Shown: one piece after another, positions 13,272 through 22,982 of the stretch | Numbering within the stretch: position 1 is the stretch's first letter | How the letters are laid out: each line of letters begins with the position of its first letter | Origin: Streptomyces himastatinicus ATCC 53653 | GTDB lineage: Bacteria; Actinomycetota; Actinomycetes; Streptomycetales; Streptomycetaceae | Length of the DNA stretch: 60,260 nt | Assembly (NCBI RefSeq): GCF_000158915.1 | Contig: NZ_GG657754.1 | Span: forward strand, 751,745 to 812,004 | Direction: 5' to 3' | Notes under the pieces: generated by a model | The model's input: only the letters and a program-made list of their open reading frames with translations | What the model was told of the DNA's origin: nothing | The model's database searches: none | Made by a program: the position numbers and the translations under genes

Positions 13272-16025
13272 TCAGACGGCCATGCCGTCCTCGTTCTCCC
13301 GGCCGATGGGAGGAACTATCTCCATGAGCTGAGTGCGGCCCGCGACACCGAGCTTGCGGTACACCTTCGTCAGGTGTTTCTCCACCGCGCGCAGGCTGAT
13401 CCGAAGCTCGGTGGCGATGTTCTGGTTGCTCTTCCCGGCCGCCACCAGCAAGGCGACCCGGCGCTCGCTCGGAGTGAGCGCCGCGTCGACCGCAGCCGTC
13501 CGCCGGCTGTCCGGCCGATCGCCTGCGCGGTCGGTCTCGGTGGACTGTGGCAGCTGCTCGTTCCGGGGGAGGTGCTCGGCGGTGGTGGCATGGCTGGGGG
13601 CGAACAACTGGACTCCGAGCAGCAGGTGTGCCTTGACCATTGCCATCCGGTCGGTGGAGACATCGAGGCCGTCCACCGCGCGCAGCGCCAGCTCGATGCC
13701 CTTCTCGCCTTTGGTGACGTCGGCCCAGACACGCAACGTACGGCCGACCACGCTGGGGGCGCCCCACACCACCGCCTGTTCGTACTCGCGGGCGATGAGG
13801 TCGTGCGCGAGGTCCTGGCGGCCGAGCCGGTACTGCATCTGCGCGGCCCACGAGCGCCAGGGCAGCACGGCGGGATTCGTCCAGCCCATGAGTTCGTGTT
13901 CGCGCCCGGCTTCCAGTATGTGGTCCAGCGCGACGGCGGTGTCACCGGCAAGCAACGCGAGCATCCCGTCGACCACGTGGCCGAGCCAGGGGGCGAGCAG
14001 TGCGTTGTCCTGTGCGCGATACCGGGCGAGTGCGTCGCCCGCCGCGGCGGGCGGGTCCCCGCCCGCGATGACCAGCGCCAGTGCCTCGCAGCAGCGTCCC
14101 GTCACCGGGGCGAATTCGGCGTCGGCGCGTTCCAGCGTACGTGCGGCCATGAGCGCCGCGTCCGTATGCCGACCACGTCGCGCCAGGGCGAATGCCCGTT
14201 CCGCGTCCGCGAACAGCGTGTCCGGCTTCCCCCCGCCATTGGCCCGGAGGGTCGCCATGGCCATCGAGGCGAGCCAGATGTCGACTTGGTCGAACAGGTC
14301 GGCTGCGAGCATGGCCCGTACCGCCAACGGCACAGCCGTGCGCAGATCCTCCGCGGCCGGCGGCTCGGCGAGCACCACGTGGCGGGCCAGCGCGGCCACC
14401 GCGCCGGAGTCCTTCCCGGCGAGCATACCGGCGTAGGAGAGCACGGCGGCCCGGTCCCGGGCGGGGGCGCTGCGTACGTCCCGGGGGATACCTTCGAGCC
14501 GGAAGGCGCGGACCGTCTCCGTGAACCACCGGACGTGTCTGAGGTGCGTGACGCGCAGGCGCGCGTCGAGTGCGAGCGCGGTCTCGCGAGCCGAGCCCTC
14601 CAGCAGCGCGGGGTCACCCAGCTCGGCGGCCGCATCGGCCAGTTGGGTGGTGAGCCCGGAGGGCGGCAGCTCGCAGGCCAGTACGGGGATCCTGACGAGC
14701 TCGCGGGCTCGCCGTGCCGGTGTCGCCAGCCCCGGCAGCGCCTGCATCAGGCGCCGCAACGAACTGACGGGGTCAGAGGCCAGCTCTGCTCCGGCCAGGT
14801 CCACGAGCAGTTCGGCGCGGCCGCCGCTGTGCTGGGGGGAGCCGAGCAGCGCCCGCAGCAGGTACTTCCACGCGAGGTCGGGGTTTTTGTTCGCCAATGC
14901 CGTGCGCGCGGCCTCCCGCAGCACCTCGATCTGCCAGCCGCCGGGCGGGTCACCCGCGGCCAGCACATGCCCGGCCACCTCTTCGGGCGGCCTGCCCGCC
15001 GCGTGCAGGGTCTGCGCGGCCCTGGCATGCCAGGGCATGGCGGCCGTGTCAAGGGAGTGTGCGACGGCCTCGCCGATGGCGTCGTGAGCGAAGCGGGGCA
15101 CCGGGTCGGAGTCGAGCAGTCCCACCGACTTCAGCGCGCCGAGGGCGGCCGTGCCGTCCTCGGCGGTGAGTTCCGCCATGGTGAACAGCAGCCCGCTGTC
15201 GGTCCGCGGACCGACGACCGCGAGCGCTGTGGCAATCTCGCGTTCCGCACGAGGCAGTTCGGCCAGGGCGCGCACGGCCTGTGTGCCGATCGCGGCGGGG
15301 CGCAGCGCCCGTACATCGTCCGGCCGGGGAGGCCACCGGGTGCGGCGGAGCTCCTGCAGCAGGGCGGCGAGGAACAGCGGCCTGCCGCCGGACACCTCGG
15401 CGCAGGCCCGAATGAGCGCGCTCTCCGGCTCACCGAGGAATTCTCCGGCCATGGCGGACATTCCGTCCGGTGACAGTGGCCGGAGAGCCACGCGTTCCGT
15501 GGCGGCGGCGAGGAATTCCTTCAGCAGCGGCGAATGCGCCGCCGAATCGGCCGAATGCGGCGCCACGGCCACGATCACGACCGGCGCGTCGGCGAGTTTC
15601 TCACCGATCAGCGACAGCCAGCGCAGGGAGTCGGCGTCGACCCAGCGCAGGTCGTCGATGAGTAACAGCACCGGCATGGCGTCGGCCAGGCCGAGCAGTA
15701 CGTCGCGCAGGCGGAGCGCCTCGCTCTCCTCCGTGGCGCCGGCCGGCGGTGCGGCATCCGGATGCAAGCCGTGGAGCGCACGCCGGGCGACTCCGAACGG
15801 GACGTCGCTTTCGGAGCGGGCGCCCTCGGCTCGCAGGACGAGCGCCTCGGATGGAGAGGTCCGCCTGGCGAGTTCGCCCAGCAGCGCCGAGCGTCCGGAG
15901 CCGAACGGGCCCGATACGGTAACGAGTTCACCCCGCCCGTCGCGGGCGCCATCGAGGCACCGCCGGATGACGGCGAGTTCCCGCGTACGTTCAAACAACA
16001 CAGTCCCGTCCTGTTCGGTCAACAC
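13272..16025 (-). CDS. LAL-family LuxR transcriptional regulator (LAL-1)
   Basis: This is a large ATP-binding LuxR regulator of about 917 aa, the type that activates polyene and macrolide clusters. The N-terminal P-loop region reads GPFGSGRS, so the Walker A lysine is replaced by arginine. Walker B is LLLIDDLRWVD. The C-terminal LuxR helix-turn-helix lies in the last 65 residues (LTPSERRVALLVAAGKSNQ; ISLRAVEKHLTKVYRKLG). The open frame extends to 16115 and would overlap the PAS-LuxR gene. I prefer the GTG at 16025 (VLTEQDG), which has a weak AGGACGG site upstream. A second GTG at 16001 sits in a duplicated copy of the same leader. It is the last regulator before the PKS gene, on the same strand, and is likely a pathway activator of that gene. 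Confidence 0.88.
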   Translation of the reverse strand: MLTEQDGTVLFERTRELAVIRRCLDGARDGRGELVTVSGPFGSGRSALLGELARRTSPSEALVLRAEGARSESDVPFGVARRALHGLHPDAAPPAGATEESEALRLRDVLLGLADAMPVLLLIDDLRWVDADSLRWLSLIGEKLADAPVVIVAVAPHSADSAAHSPLLKEFLAAATERVALRPLSPDGMSAMAGEFLGEPESALIRACAEVSGGRPLFLAALLQELRRTRWPPRPDDVRALRPAAIGTQAVRALAELPRAEREIATALAVVGPRTDSGLLFTMAELTAEDGTAALGALKSVGLLDSDPVPRFAHDAIGEAVAHSLDTAAMPWHARAAQTLHAAGRPPEEVAGHVLAAGDPPGGWQIEVLREAARTALANKNPDLAWKYLLRALLGSPQHSGGRAELLVDLAGAELASDPVSSLRRLMQALPGLATPARRARELVRIPVLACELPPSGLTTQLADAAAELGDPALLEGSARETALALDARLRVTHLRHVRWFTETVRAFRLEGIPRDVRSAPARDRAAVLSYAGMLAGKDSGAVAALARHVVLAEPPAAEDLRTAVPLAVRAMLAADLFDQVDIWLASMAMATLRANGGGKPDTLFADAERAFALARRGRHTDAALMAARTLERADAEFAPVTGRCCEALALVIAGGDPPAAAGDALARYRAQDNALLAPWLGHVVDGMLALLAGDTAVALDHILEAGREHELMGWTNPAVLPWRSWAAQMQYRLGRQDLAHDLIAREYEQAVVWGAPSVVGRTLRVWADVTKGEKGIELALRAVDGLDVSTDRMAMVKAHLLLGVQLFAPSHATTAEHLPRNEQLPQSTETDRAGDRPDSRRTAAVDAALTPSERRVALLVAAGKSNQNIATELRISLRAVEKHLTKVYRKLGVAGRTQLMEIVPPIGRENEDGMAV

Positions 16026-16042
16026 AGTCCGTCCTGTTCGGT
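15997..16042 (-). repeat. Tandem 22-23 bp repeat carrying two alternative start sites
   Basis: AACACAGTCC(C)GTCCTGTTCGGT occurs twice, at 15997-16019 and 16021-16042, with a 24-bp period. On the minus strand each copy supplies an AGGACGG sequence and a GTG in the same frame, so LAL-1 has two tandem candidate initiation sites eight codons apart. Confidence 0.7.
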
Positions 16043-16075
16043 TATCCGGTGCCCCCGGCACCGCAGGCGGAGGAA

Positions 16076-16768
16076 TCAGGAGGAGACGTATTCCGGGCGC
16101 ACGCGCGGCGGCCACTGCCCCACGGCGAAGACGCCCATGGAGTAGCCCTTCGAGATCAGCGCGGGCCGGTTGGTGACCTTGAGCTTCCGCAACAGGGAGG
16201 CGACGTGGTATTCGACGCCGCCACGGCTGAGGAACAGCTTCGCCGCCAGTTGCACCGTCGACTCGCCCGCGGCCACGCCCTCGAGGATCCGGGCGTGCAC
16301 CGGGCTGAACAGCTTCCGGCGGCCGGTGACCATCTGCGGGCCGGTCTCGGATTCCTGCGGTTTCACCAACACCATGATCGTGCCGACCCTGCCCGCGGTC
16401 CCGCGCACCGCGATACCGGTCATCTCGCCCAGGAAGAGCGACTCCTCGGCACCCATCGCGACGATCTGATCGGCGAAGCGCGGATTCTGACCATCAGCCA
16501 GGCGAATAAATTCGTTCTTCATTTTGCCCTGCACACTGGGGTGCAAGAAGTCGCAAATGTTGCGCCCACGCACATGCCCAGAACCGCACCCGAACTGCTG
16601 GGCGAACAAGCGATTTGCCTCCAGGACGCGAAATTCTAGGTCGAGATTCGCTATACACATCCCGGACTGCTCGAACAGGGACAAGTAAATTTCGCGATAC
16701 TGCTCCGAGCACCGATCCTGCGTTTCAGCGGAGATAATCTCTTTGGACACGAGGCCAGAGTCACTCAC
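16076..16768 (-). CDS. PAS-LuxR transcriptional regulator (PimM/NysRIV type)
   Basis: This 230-aa protein has an N-terminal PAS sensor domain (about 25-145; MCIANLDLEFRVLEANRLF, then GRNICDFLHP) and a C-terminal LuxR helix-turn-helix (about 165-220; VAAGESTVQLAAKLFLSRGG and VEYHVASLLRKLKVTNRPAL). This short two-domain form is the hallmark positive regulator of polyene macrolide clusters (PimM, NysRIV, AmphRIV, PteF). There it binds a palindromic box ahead of PKS and tailoring genes. The start is a GTG with only a weak ribosome site. A long upstream region with repeats precedes it. It probably works with the LAL proteins to switch on the PKS; that role is inferred from family and context. Confidence 0.9.
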   Translation of the reverse strand: MSDSGLVSKEIISAETQDRCSEQYREIYLSLFEQSGMCIANLDLEFRVLEANRLFAQQFGCGSGHVRGRNICDFLHPSVQGKMKNEFIRLADGQNPRFADQIVAMGAEESLFLGEMTGIAVRGTAGRVGTIMVLVKPQESETGPQMVTGRRKLFSPVHARILEGVAAGESTVQLAAKLFLSRGGVEYHVASLLRKLKVTNRPALISKGYSMGVFAVGQWPPRVRPEYVSS

Positions 16769-17296
16769 GAGATTTCGGCCATTTCTCTCAGCATGGGTCG
16801 ATTATCCGGAAGCGACTTAATCCCCGTGTTCGACCCCCGTCGAGCGCTTCCCGGATAAGTAATCGTCCATACGTAAAAGAAAAAAGTCAAGCGCTTTGAG
16901 TTGATTGGAAGTTGATTTGCTTAAGACTGTGGACCCCGCACCACACGGTTCGGTACGGCACGGTTCGGTGCGACGACATCACTCCTGAGCTGCGAAGATA
17001 TGACCTTGATCACCCAGGGCGCGCGAAGGTTCACGCTTCAACAACAAGGTGAACCCGAGGCGGCCACCCACATGATCGGGCATGATCCAACATGCAATCG
17101 GGCATCCGCTGGGTCATCGCGTCACCAGCATCCGATATTCCCCTGCACGCACACCCAGAAACAACCGGAGGATTATGCGAGAAGTCACCTCGCACAGAAA
17201 ATAACACGTGTAAACGGACAAAACGAGGGTTGCCCTCAAGCGAGCAGGTCCGGATTCAAAGCCGCATGCCGGAGTAATGCTTCCGCCACACAGCAC
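16769..17296. promoter_or_regulatory. Regulatory gap upstream of the PAS-LuxR gene, with inverted and direct repeats
   Basis: This 528-base gap has lower GC than its neighbours and no supportable gene. An imperfect inverted repeat pairs TATCCGGAAGCG (16803-16814) with CGCTTCCCGGATA (16845-16857). A direct repeat CACGGTTCGGT[A/G]CG occurs at 16944-16957 and 16959-16972. On the minus strand TTGACT (16890-16885) is a possible -35 for the PAS-LuxR gene, though I see no clean -10. The inverted repeat lies between that hexamer and the start codon, where an operator or an mRNA hairpin could act. Confidence 0.5.
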
Positions 17297-20098
17297 TCAT
17301 TCGCCGTGGCCATGAACTCCGAGTGCCGAGACGAGCGCGGAGCGTCCCTCGATACCCAGCTTGCGGTAGGAGTTGGTGAGATGCTTCTCCACCGCGCGTC
17401 TGCTGATCTCCAGTTCGGCAGCGATCTCCTGGTTGCTGCGACCACGCGCGGCGAGTTCGGCCACCGTGGCCTCACCACGGGTCAGTACGGACCTGGCGAC
17501 CGGAGCCGAGGCGGGCGTGACGCCTCTGACCAACCCGCCGGCATGCTCCCCCACGCTGAATGTCTGCGACTGCTCGGCCAGCCGGCGCCCCCGGACGAGC
17601 AACTGATCGCCCTCCGCCGGCGCGGCACTCTGCAAACGCTTCCCGAGGGTGACCAGGGTCCGAGAGAGTTCGAGTGGGCTTCCCGCATCGTGCAGCACGT
17701 CCACCGCCTGCCGCAGCAGCTCGATCCCCTTCGGGCCATCGATCACGGCGCCCCGTGTGTGCAGCGCGCGGCCGATTGCGGTCGGCGCGCCCCACGCCAG
17801 CGCGCGCCGGTGGTTCTCCTCGGCCAGTTCGATCGCCTCTTGGCGCCGCCCCAGCCGGTGGTGCAGCAGCGCGGCCGAGACCTGCCACATCGACACCGCC
17901 GACCCGACCCACCCGGCCCGGTCGAGCACACGGCCACAGTCGATGAACTGCGCCAGCGCCGCGGGCAGGTCCCCACGGGCCGCCGCCAGCCTGCCCCTCA
18001 GACACCGCCGCATCATGAACATCCGCAGGTCCGTGTCCGATCCGGCGATCTCCAGTACCCGCTCGGCCAGCGTGTCGTCTTGCAGCTCGAGCGCGAGCGT
18101 GCCGACCGCGATGGCCGGCACCAGCATCGTTTCCGGCTTGTCCCGGTCCGCCAGCTCCAGCCCGCGCAGCGCACATTCCCGAGCCACGACGATGTCCCCG
18201 CGGCCGAGCAGGACGAGGCCGCGCTGCGCCTCGATCAGGGCGGCGAGCGCCGGCTTGGTCTGCCGCTGGGCGTGGGCCAGCGCGGCATCGAGCCATGACG
18301 AGGCGACATCCCCGGCATCGGCGACAAGCAGCATCCACGGCAGGATCTGCAGGGCCGCGCTCATCGGCGCGGAGTGGGTCGGTTCGTGGTCGAGGACCTG
18401 CCGGGCCATCCGTACGATGGGCCGGGCGCCGACCTGCCCGTTCAGCGTCGCGGCCCGCATCAGTACCACGCACAGTTCACGTTCGGCGCCGCTGCCCAGT
18501 GCGGCGTCACCACCGAGTTCCACCAGCCGGTCGCCGGCCGACGCCAGCGCTTCGGGATCCTGGATGGCCGCATAGCGCGAGCGCGCCTCCAGTCGAAGGG
18601 CCAGCTCCCTGTCGTAACCGCTCAGCGCGCCGGGATCACCGAACCGGGCAGAGACCTCACGGACGAGGTCGGCGAGCCGCCGGTCGCAGCCCACCATGTG
18701 CAGCGGGGTCCGGGACACCACCTCGGCGCGCCTGCGGTGATCCGGCATCAGGCGCGCGGCCTGTTCGATGTGCCGGACCGCCGAGGCCGGGTCGGTGTCC
18801 CATTCGACGGCGGCCAGCTCGACCAGCAGATCGGCCCGCTCGCGACCGGCCATGGGCAGATCCAGCAGCGCCCGGCGCAGGTAGCGGGCGGCCGCGTCCG
18901 GCGCGCCCCGCCTGCGCGCGGCCACCGCCGCGGCTCTGAGCTGGTCGACCTCCCAAGCGTCGCGCACCGTGTCAACGTGCAGCAGCTGCACGGCGATCTC
19001 CTCCGGCCCGGCTCCGTACTCGTCCAGCAAAGCCGCCGCGGCCCGGTGCAGGCGCGAGCTCTCCTCCGCTCCCAGAGATTCCATGACAACCCGGGTCAGC
19101 ACGGGGTCGTGCACCGCGAGCCGGCCGGATCCGCTGAGCAGCCGGGCCTTCCACAGCACCGACCGTGCGGCGGCGCACTCGTCCCGGCTCAGCCCGCTCA
19201 GCCGTACGACCAGGTCTTCGGTGGCCTGGTCCGCCAGCACCACCAGCGCCTTCGCGAAGGTGTGGACGACACGGTCGCGCCGCAGCAGGCGCAGCAGCCT
19301 CTCCCGCCGGAACGACCTGCCGAGTTCGCGTACGCGCTCCACTTCCACCGCCCTGCCGCGCAGCCGCTGCGCCTGGGCGCGGTCGAGCAGCACACGGAGC
19401 TCCTTCGGGCTGCCGCTGGTGAGGTCGTGGCAAGCGGCGGCGAACTCGCTGTCGTATCCGGCGCCGAACCGGTCCGCCATCAGCCGAGCCGCAGCCTGCT
19501 CGGAAAGCGCTTCCGCGCGCAGTCGGTAGGTCGCCGCGTCCGCGATCTCCCGGACGAGCGGGTCACGCGAGCTCCCTCCGTCCTGCAGCACCACGCCGAT
19601 GAGCACCCGCGTGCCGTCCAGTCGCGCGGCCAGGAAGGCCAGCGCGCGCAGCGATGCCTCGTCCACCCAGTGCAGGTCGTCGACCGCGACAACCACCGTG
19701 CGGCCGGCGCTGAGACCGGTGAGTGCCGTGTGCAGGCCGTGCAGCACGGAGGCGAGCGTATCGGTGCCGAGCTCGTCGCCCGGGTTCCTGCCGACCGCAC
19801 CGGACACCACGCCGAGCATCGCCCGGGACGCGTCGGGGACCAGGTGGTCCCGCGCCGCGAGCAGGGGCAGCACCAGTTGACGTACGACTCCGAGCGGGAA
19901 TTGACGCTCGCTTTGCGCACCGCCGCAGCGCAGCACGTGCGCGCCGGCGTCCTCGCCGAGTCGCACCAGCTCGCGCAGGAGCGCCGTCGTGCCGGCTCCG
20001 GCCTCACCGTCGATCAGCAGCAGTGCGCCCCCACCGGACTCCACCTCGAGTACGGCCTTGCGCAGGACCGTCAGTTCGGGTTCGCGCTCCAGCAGCAT
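17297..20098 (-). CDS. LAL-family LuxR transcriptional regulator (LAL-2)
   Basis: This 933-aa LAL regulator has its P-loop near residues 29-37 reading GEAGAGTT, so the Walker A lysine is replaced by threonine. Walker B is VVVAVDDLHWVDEASLRAL. The middle is a long helical region with TPR-like character. The C-terminal LuxR helix-turn-helix (about 865-920) reads ARGRSNQEIAAELEISRRAV then EKHLTNSYRKLGIEGR. The start MLLEREPELTVL lies 3 bases after the stop codon of LAL-3, so the two are translationally coupled. It belongs to the same family as nystatin or amphotericin RI-RIII. Which of those it matches cannot be said without alignment. The loss of the P-loop lysine makes ATP hydrolysis doubtful. 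Confidence 0.9.
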   Translation of the reverse strand: MLLEREPELTVLRKAVLEVESGGGALLLIDGEAGAGTTALLRELVRLGEDAGAHVLRCGGAQSERQFPLGVVRQLVLPLLAARDHLVPDASRAMLGVVSGAVGRNPGDELGTDTLASVLHGLHTALTGLSAGRTVVVAVDDLHWVDEASLRALAFLAARLDGTRVLIGVVLQDGGSSRDPLVREIADAATYRLRAEALSEQAAARLMADRFGAGYDSEFAAACHDLTSGSPKELRVLLDRAQAQRLRGRAVEVERVRELGRSFRRERLLRLLRRDRVVHTFAKALVVLADQATEDLVVRLSGLSRDECAAARSVLWKARLLSGSGRLAVHDPVLTRVVMESLGAEESSRLHRAAAALLDEYGAGPEEIAVQLLHVDTVRDAWEVDQLRAAAVAARRRGAPDAAARYLRRALLDLPMAGRERADLLVELAAVEWDTDPASAVRHIEQAARLMPDHRRRAEVVSRTPLHMVGCDRRLADLVREVSARFGDPGALSGYDRELALRLEARSRYAAIQDPEALASAGDRLVELGGDAALGSGAERELCVVLMRAATLNGQVGARPIVRMARQVLDHEPTHSAPMSAALQILPWMLLVADAGDVASSWLDAALAHAQRQTKPALAALIEAQRGLVLLGRGDIVVARECALRGLELADRDKPETMLVPAIAVGTLALELQDDTLAERVLEIAGSDTDLRMFMMRRCLRGRLAAARGDLPAALAQFIDCGRVLDRAGWVGSAVSMWQVSAALLHHRLGRRQEAIELAEENHRRALAWGAPTAIGRALHTRGAVIDGPKGIELLRQAVDVLHDAGSPLELSRTLVTLGKRLQSAAPAEGDQLLVRGRRLAEQSQTFSVGEHAGGLVRGVTPASAPVARSVLTRGEATVAELAARGRSNQEIAAELEISRRAVEKHLTNSYRKLGIEGRSALVSALGVHGHGE

Positions 20099-20101
20099 GA
20101 C

Positions 20102-22687
20102 TCAGCCGCTCCGGCCCGTGGGGGCCAGGTGGGCCACCAGTTCGGCTCTGCCCTTGGCCCCGAGCTTGCGATAGATCTTGGTCAGCCGCAGCTCCACGGT
20201 CCGCGTGGCGACCTGGAGTTCGTCGGCGATCTCGCGGTTGGCAAGCCCCCCGACGACGAGCCGCGCGACATCACGCTCGGGCTGGGACAGCCCGGCGAGT
20301 GAGGATGCCGGTACGTTCACCTGTTCCGGGACCGGGGGGCGTGGGAGTTCGACGCCGAGCTCGGCCAGCATCTCCACTGTCTGGCCGCACATCCGGCCGA
20401 CGGCGTCGCCGGTGCCCCAGCGGTCCAGTACGGCATGCTCCTCCGCGCGCAGCCGGGCCGCGGTCTGCGGAGCGTCGAGCATCTGGTGGGCCACCGCGGC
20501 CGTGCAGCGCCAGGGCAGAACCATGGGATTCTTCCAACGCCGCGCGCACAACAGCCGGCCGCACTCTTCCAAGAGCACCAGAGCGCCTTCGGGTTCGCCG
20601 GTGACCAGGCCGAGCTCCGCCTTGGCATAGAGCAGGAAAGCCCAGCCGATGCCCTGGTCGGCGGTGTGAGGGAGCGGGCGGGCCGCCAGTCGCCGCGCCC
20701 GGTCCAGCCTCCCGCAGCGGATCTGGGCCATGATCTCGCTCGCCACATGCCTCGCTGCCAGCGCCGGATGCCAGGATTCCAGCGGTAGTTCCCGCGTCGC
20801 GGTGGCCAGGTCCCGAAGTCCCTCGTCGGGGCGGTGGAGGCGCAGCGCAGCGCCCGCCCGGTGGAGCAGCGCCCGCGCGGCGGTCGCCCGGGCGCCCCGT
20901 CTGCGTGCGTCGGCCACCACGGCGTCCAGACCGTCCATGCCCATGGCGACGTCGTCGGCGCACAGCAGCGCGCAGGAGGCCGCGATCCGGCACATCGACG
21001 GCACTTCGCTCGACGCGCCGAGCGCGGCCAGGCCCAGCTTCCGCGCCCGGTCGCGTTCCTCTGCCAACCTGGCCAGCTGCCAGGCGAGCGCCCCGGCCTG
21101 GGCCGGGTCGGCCGGGCGACGGGCCGGAGCGGGCAGCGGGGCGACCGGGATCTCCGGGTCCGTGCCGGCTTCCTCCCCCGCGAGCCAGCCCAGCGCGCTC
21201 AGCGGGGACAGTTCGTCCTGGGACACCGAACCGGCCGACGTTTCGTGCAGTTCGGAGATCACCCGCCGTGCCGTCTCGACGTCACCGCGGCTGAGCAGCA
21301 AGTCGGCTGCCCGGACCACGGAGGGCCACGCGTCGCTGTTCGCGTAGCGTACGAGAACGTGCCGGAGCCGTCCGTCACTGGCCTGTGGCGAGTGCACGAC
21401 CTCGATCGAGGCGAGCCGCGTGAGCAGGTGCGCCCGGTCGGCGTCGTTCATCGGCTCCCGCAGTGCGCGGCGCAGCGCCGCAGCCGCAGCGTCCGTTCTG
21501 CCCCGCCGCATGCGGTACACGGACGCTTCGGCCAGGGTCTTCCCGGCCCAGGGCAGGCCGGAAGTCGGCGCGTTGCCCAGGAGATCGGCGACCGTGTCGG
21601 CCCCGGCCCCGACTTTCCGGGCCAACTCCGCCGCTCGCAGGTAGAGGTTTTCGCGCTCGGGGGCGGTCATTGCCGCACGTATCTCGGCGGCGAGACGAGC
21701 ACAGGGCACCCGGGGTGCGTCGGGGTCGATCACCAGCCCCGCGCCGAGGAGGGTGTCGAGCGCGCCGTCCAGTCTGGCGGCACGCAGTCCGGCCAGAGAT
21801 CCGGCGATCTCGAATTCGAAGTTGCTGCCGACGGCGGCCAGTACCCGCAGCAGGGCGAGCGCGTCGGCGGGCATGCTCACCATGGCGCGGTTGGCCCGTA
21901 CGGACCACGCGGTCCAGGATGCCTCGATCAGCTGCGGAATCCGCTCGGCGTCCAGCGGCAGGTTCCGGGCGGTGAAGTAGTCCGCGACGCCGCGCAGCAT
22001 GGCCGGGCGGCCGCTCGTCATATCGGCCGCGACGGCGGCCACTTTCGCGCCGATCTCACGCCCCGTCAGTGTCTCCAGCATCTGCCGGGAGTTGGCCGCG
22101 GACAAGGAGGCCAGCGGGATCTCCCGCATCGCGGCGAGACCCGCGTCGGCCAGGCGGTAGTCCTCGCCGAGAAGACGGGAGAGCGGACCGTAGGTGGAGC
22201 CGATCAGCAGGACCGGGGCGTGGTGTGCGCGGCGGGCCATCGCCGCGAACCAGCGCAGCGACCATGTGTCGGCCCATTGCACGTCGTCCACGGCGAGCAG
22301 CAGCGGACGGTCGGCGGCGAGCGCCAGGAACTCGTCGCACAGCAGCGGCACCGAGGCGGCGAAGTGGCCGTTACCCATACAGACGGTGGCCAGTTCGACC
22401 ATCCGTGACGGTGGGCGGAGCCCGGCGAACAGCTGGGTCACCGCGGCGTAGGGGACCCGCGACTCGACCGGCGAGCAGCGCGCGAAGCCGACGGCAGACC
22501 CGAGAGCGCGTGCCCGGTCCACCGCCCGGTGCAGCACCGCGCTGCGTCCCACCCCGAGCGGACCGGTCACGCACGCCATGCCCGACCCGCCGGCCTCGAG
22601 CGTCCCGATCAGCTCCTCCAGCACGGTCAGGGCACTTTGGCGGCCTACGAATTCGTCCCCGGCGAGAGAAGGCGCGGGCCTCATCAT
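20102..22687 (-). CDS. LAL-family LuxR transcriptional regulator (LAL-3)
   Basis: This LAL regulator is about 861 aa from the chosen ATG (MMRPAPSLAGDEFVGRQSAL). The frame stays open to a TTG at 22816, but that TTG forms a TTGACT hexamer more likely to be promoter sequence. The P-loop is GPLGVGRS (Lys to Arg), and Walker B is LLLAVDDVQWADTWSLRWF. The C-terminal LuxR domain reads GGLANREIADELQVATRTVE then LRLTKIYRKLGAKGR. It is immediately upstream of LAL-2 with a 3-base gap. The start is uncertain because no good ribosome site precedes either candidate. Confidence 0.85.
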   Translation of the reverse strand: MMRPAPSLAGDEFVGRQSALTVLEELIGTLEAGGSGMACVTGPLGVGRSAVLHRAVDRARALGSAVGFARCSPVESRVPYAAVTQLFAGLRPPSRMVELATVCMGNGHFAASVPLLCDEFLALAADRPLLLAVDDVQWADTWSLRWFAAMARRAHHAPVLLIGSTYGPLSRLLGEDYRLADAGLAAMREIPLASLSAANSRQMLETLTGREIGAKVAAVAADMTSGRPAMLRGVADYFTARNLPLDAERIPQLIEASWTAWSVRANRAMVSMPADALALLRVLAAVGSNFEFEIAGSLAGLRAARLDGALDTLLGAGLVIDPDAPRVPCARLAAEIRAAMTAPERENLYLRAAELARKVGAGADTVADLLGNAPTSGLPWAGKTLAEASVYRMRRGRTDAAAAALRRALREPMNDADRAHLLTRLASIEVVHSPQASDGRLRHVLVRYANSDAWPSVVRAADLLLSRGDVETARRVISELHETSAGSVSQDELSPLSALGWLAGEEAGTDPEIPVAPLPAPARRPADPAQAGALAWQLARLAEERDRARKLGLAALGASSEVPSMCRIAASCALLCADDVAMGMDGLDAVVADARRRGARATAARALLHRAGAALRLHRPDEGLRDLATATRELPLESWHPALAARHVASEIMAQIRCGRLDRARRLAARPLPHTADQGIGWAFLLYAKAELGLVTGEPEGALVLLEECGRLLCARRWKNPMVLPWRCTAAVAHQMLDAPQTAARLRAEEHAVLDRWGTGDAVGRMCGQTVEMLAELGVELPRPPVPEQVNVPASSLAGLSQPERDVARLVVGGLANREIADELQVATRTVELRLTKIYRKLGAKGRAELVAHLAPTGRSG

Positions 22688-22982
22688 GACTCGTGCCCGG
22701 GTTGTGTCACCGCGGCATGGCCAGGAGCGGAGAGTGCTGCGACGTTGAACCGTGCGTGATAATTCCGCATGTACGCCTCTCGCATCACTCGCACCATCGA
22801 TCCTTAATGAAGTCAATACACCGGAGATTACAACTGCGTTGGTGACGGTGCAGCATCGTGCGAGTAACGCTGAGCTTTCCTTGAGGTTATGACAATCTCT
22901 ACGCGCATGGATGGAGGCTCATTCCACACAAGGACACCGAAATGAGGGCGCCTCATATTGCAAACCGTTATCAGAATGGCCC
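22688..22982. promoter_or_regulatory. Gap between LAL-4 stop and LAL-3 start
   Basis: The gap is about 295 bases and relatively AT-rich. It contains TTGACT on the minus strand (22816-22811), a candidate -35 for the LAL-3/LAL-2 pair. I see no well-matched -10 and no gene. Confidence 0.35.

Noticed and set aside
22688..22816. N-terminal extension of LAL-3 from TTG 22816
   Set aside because: The extension shows no LAL-like sequence, and the TTG is part of a TTGACT promoter-like hexamer.
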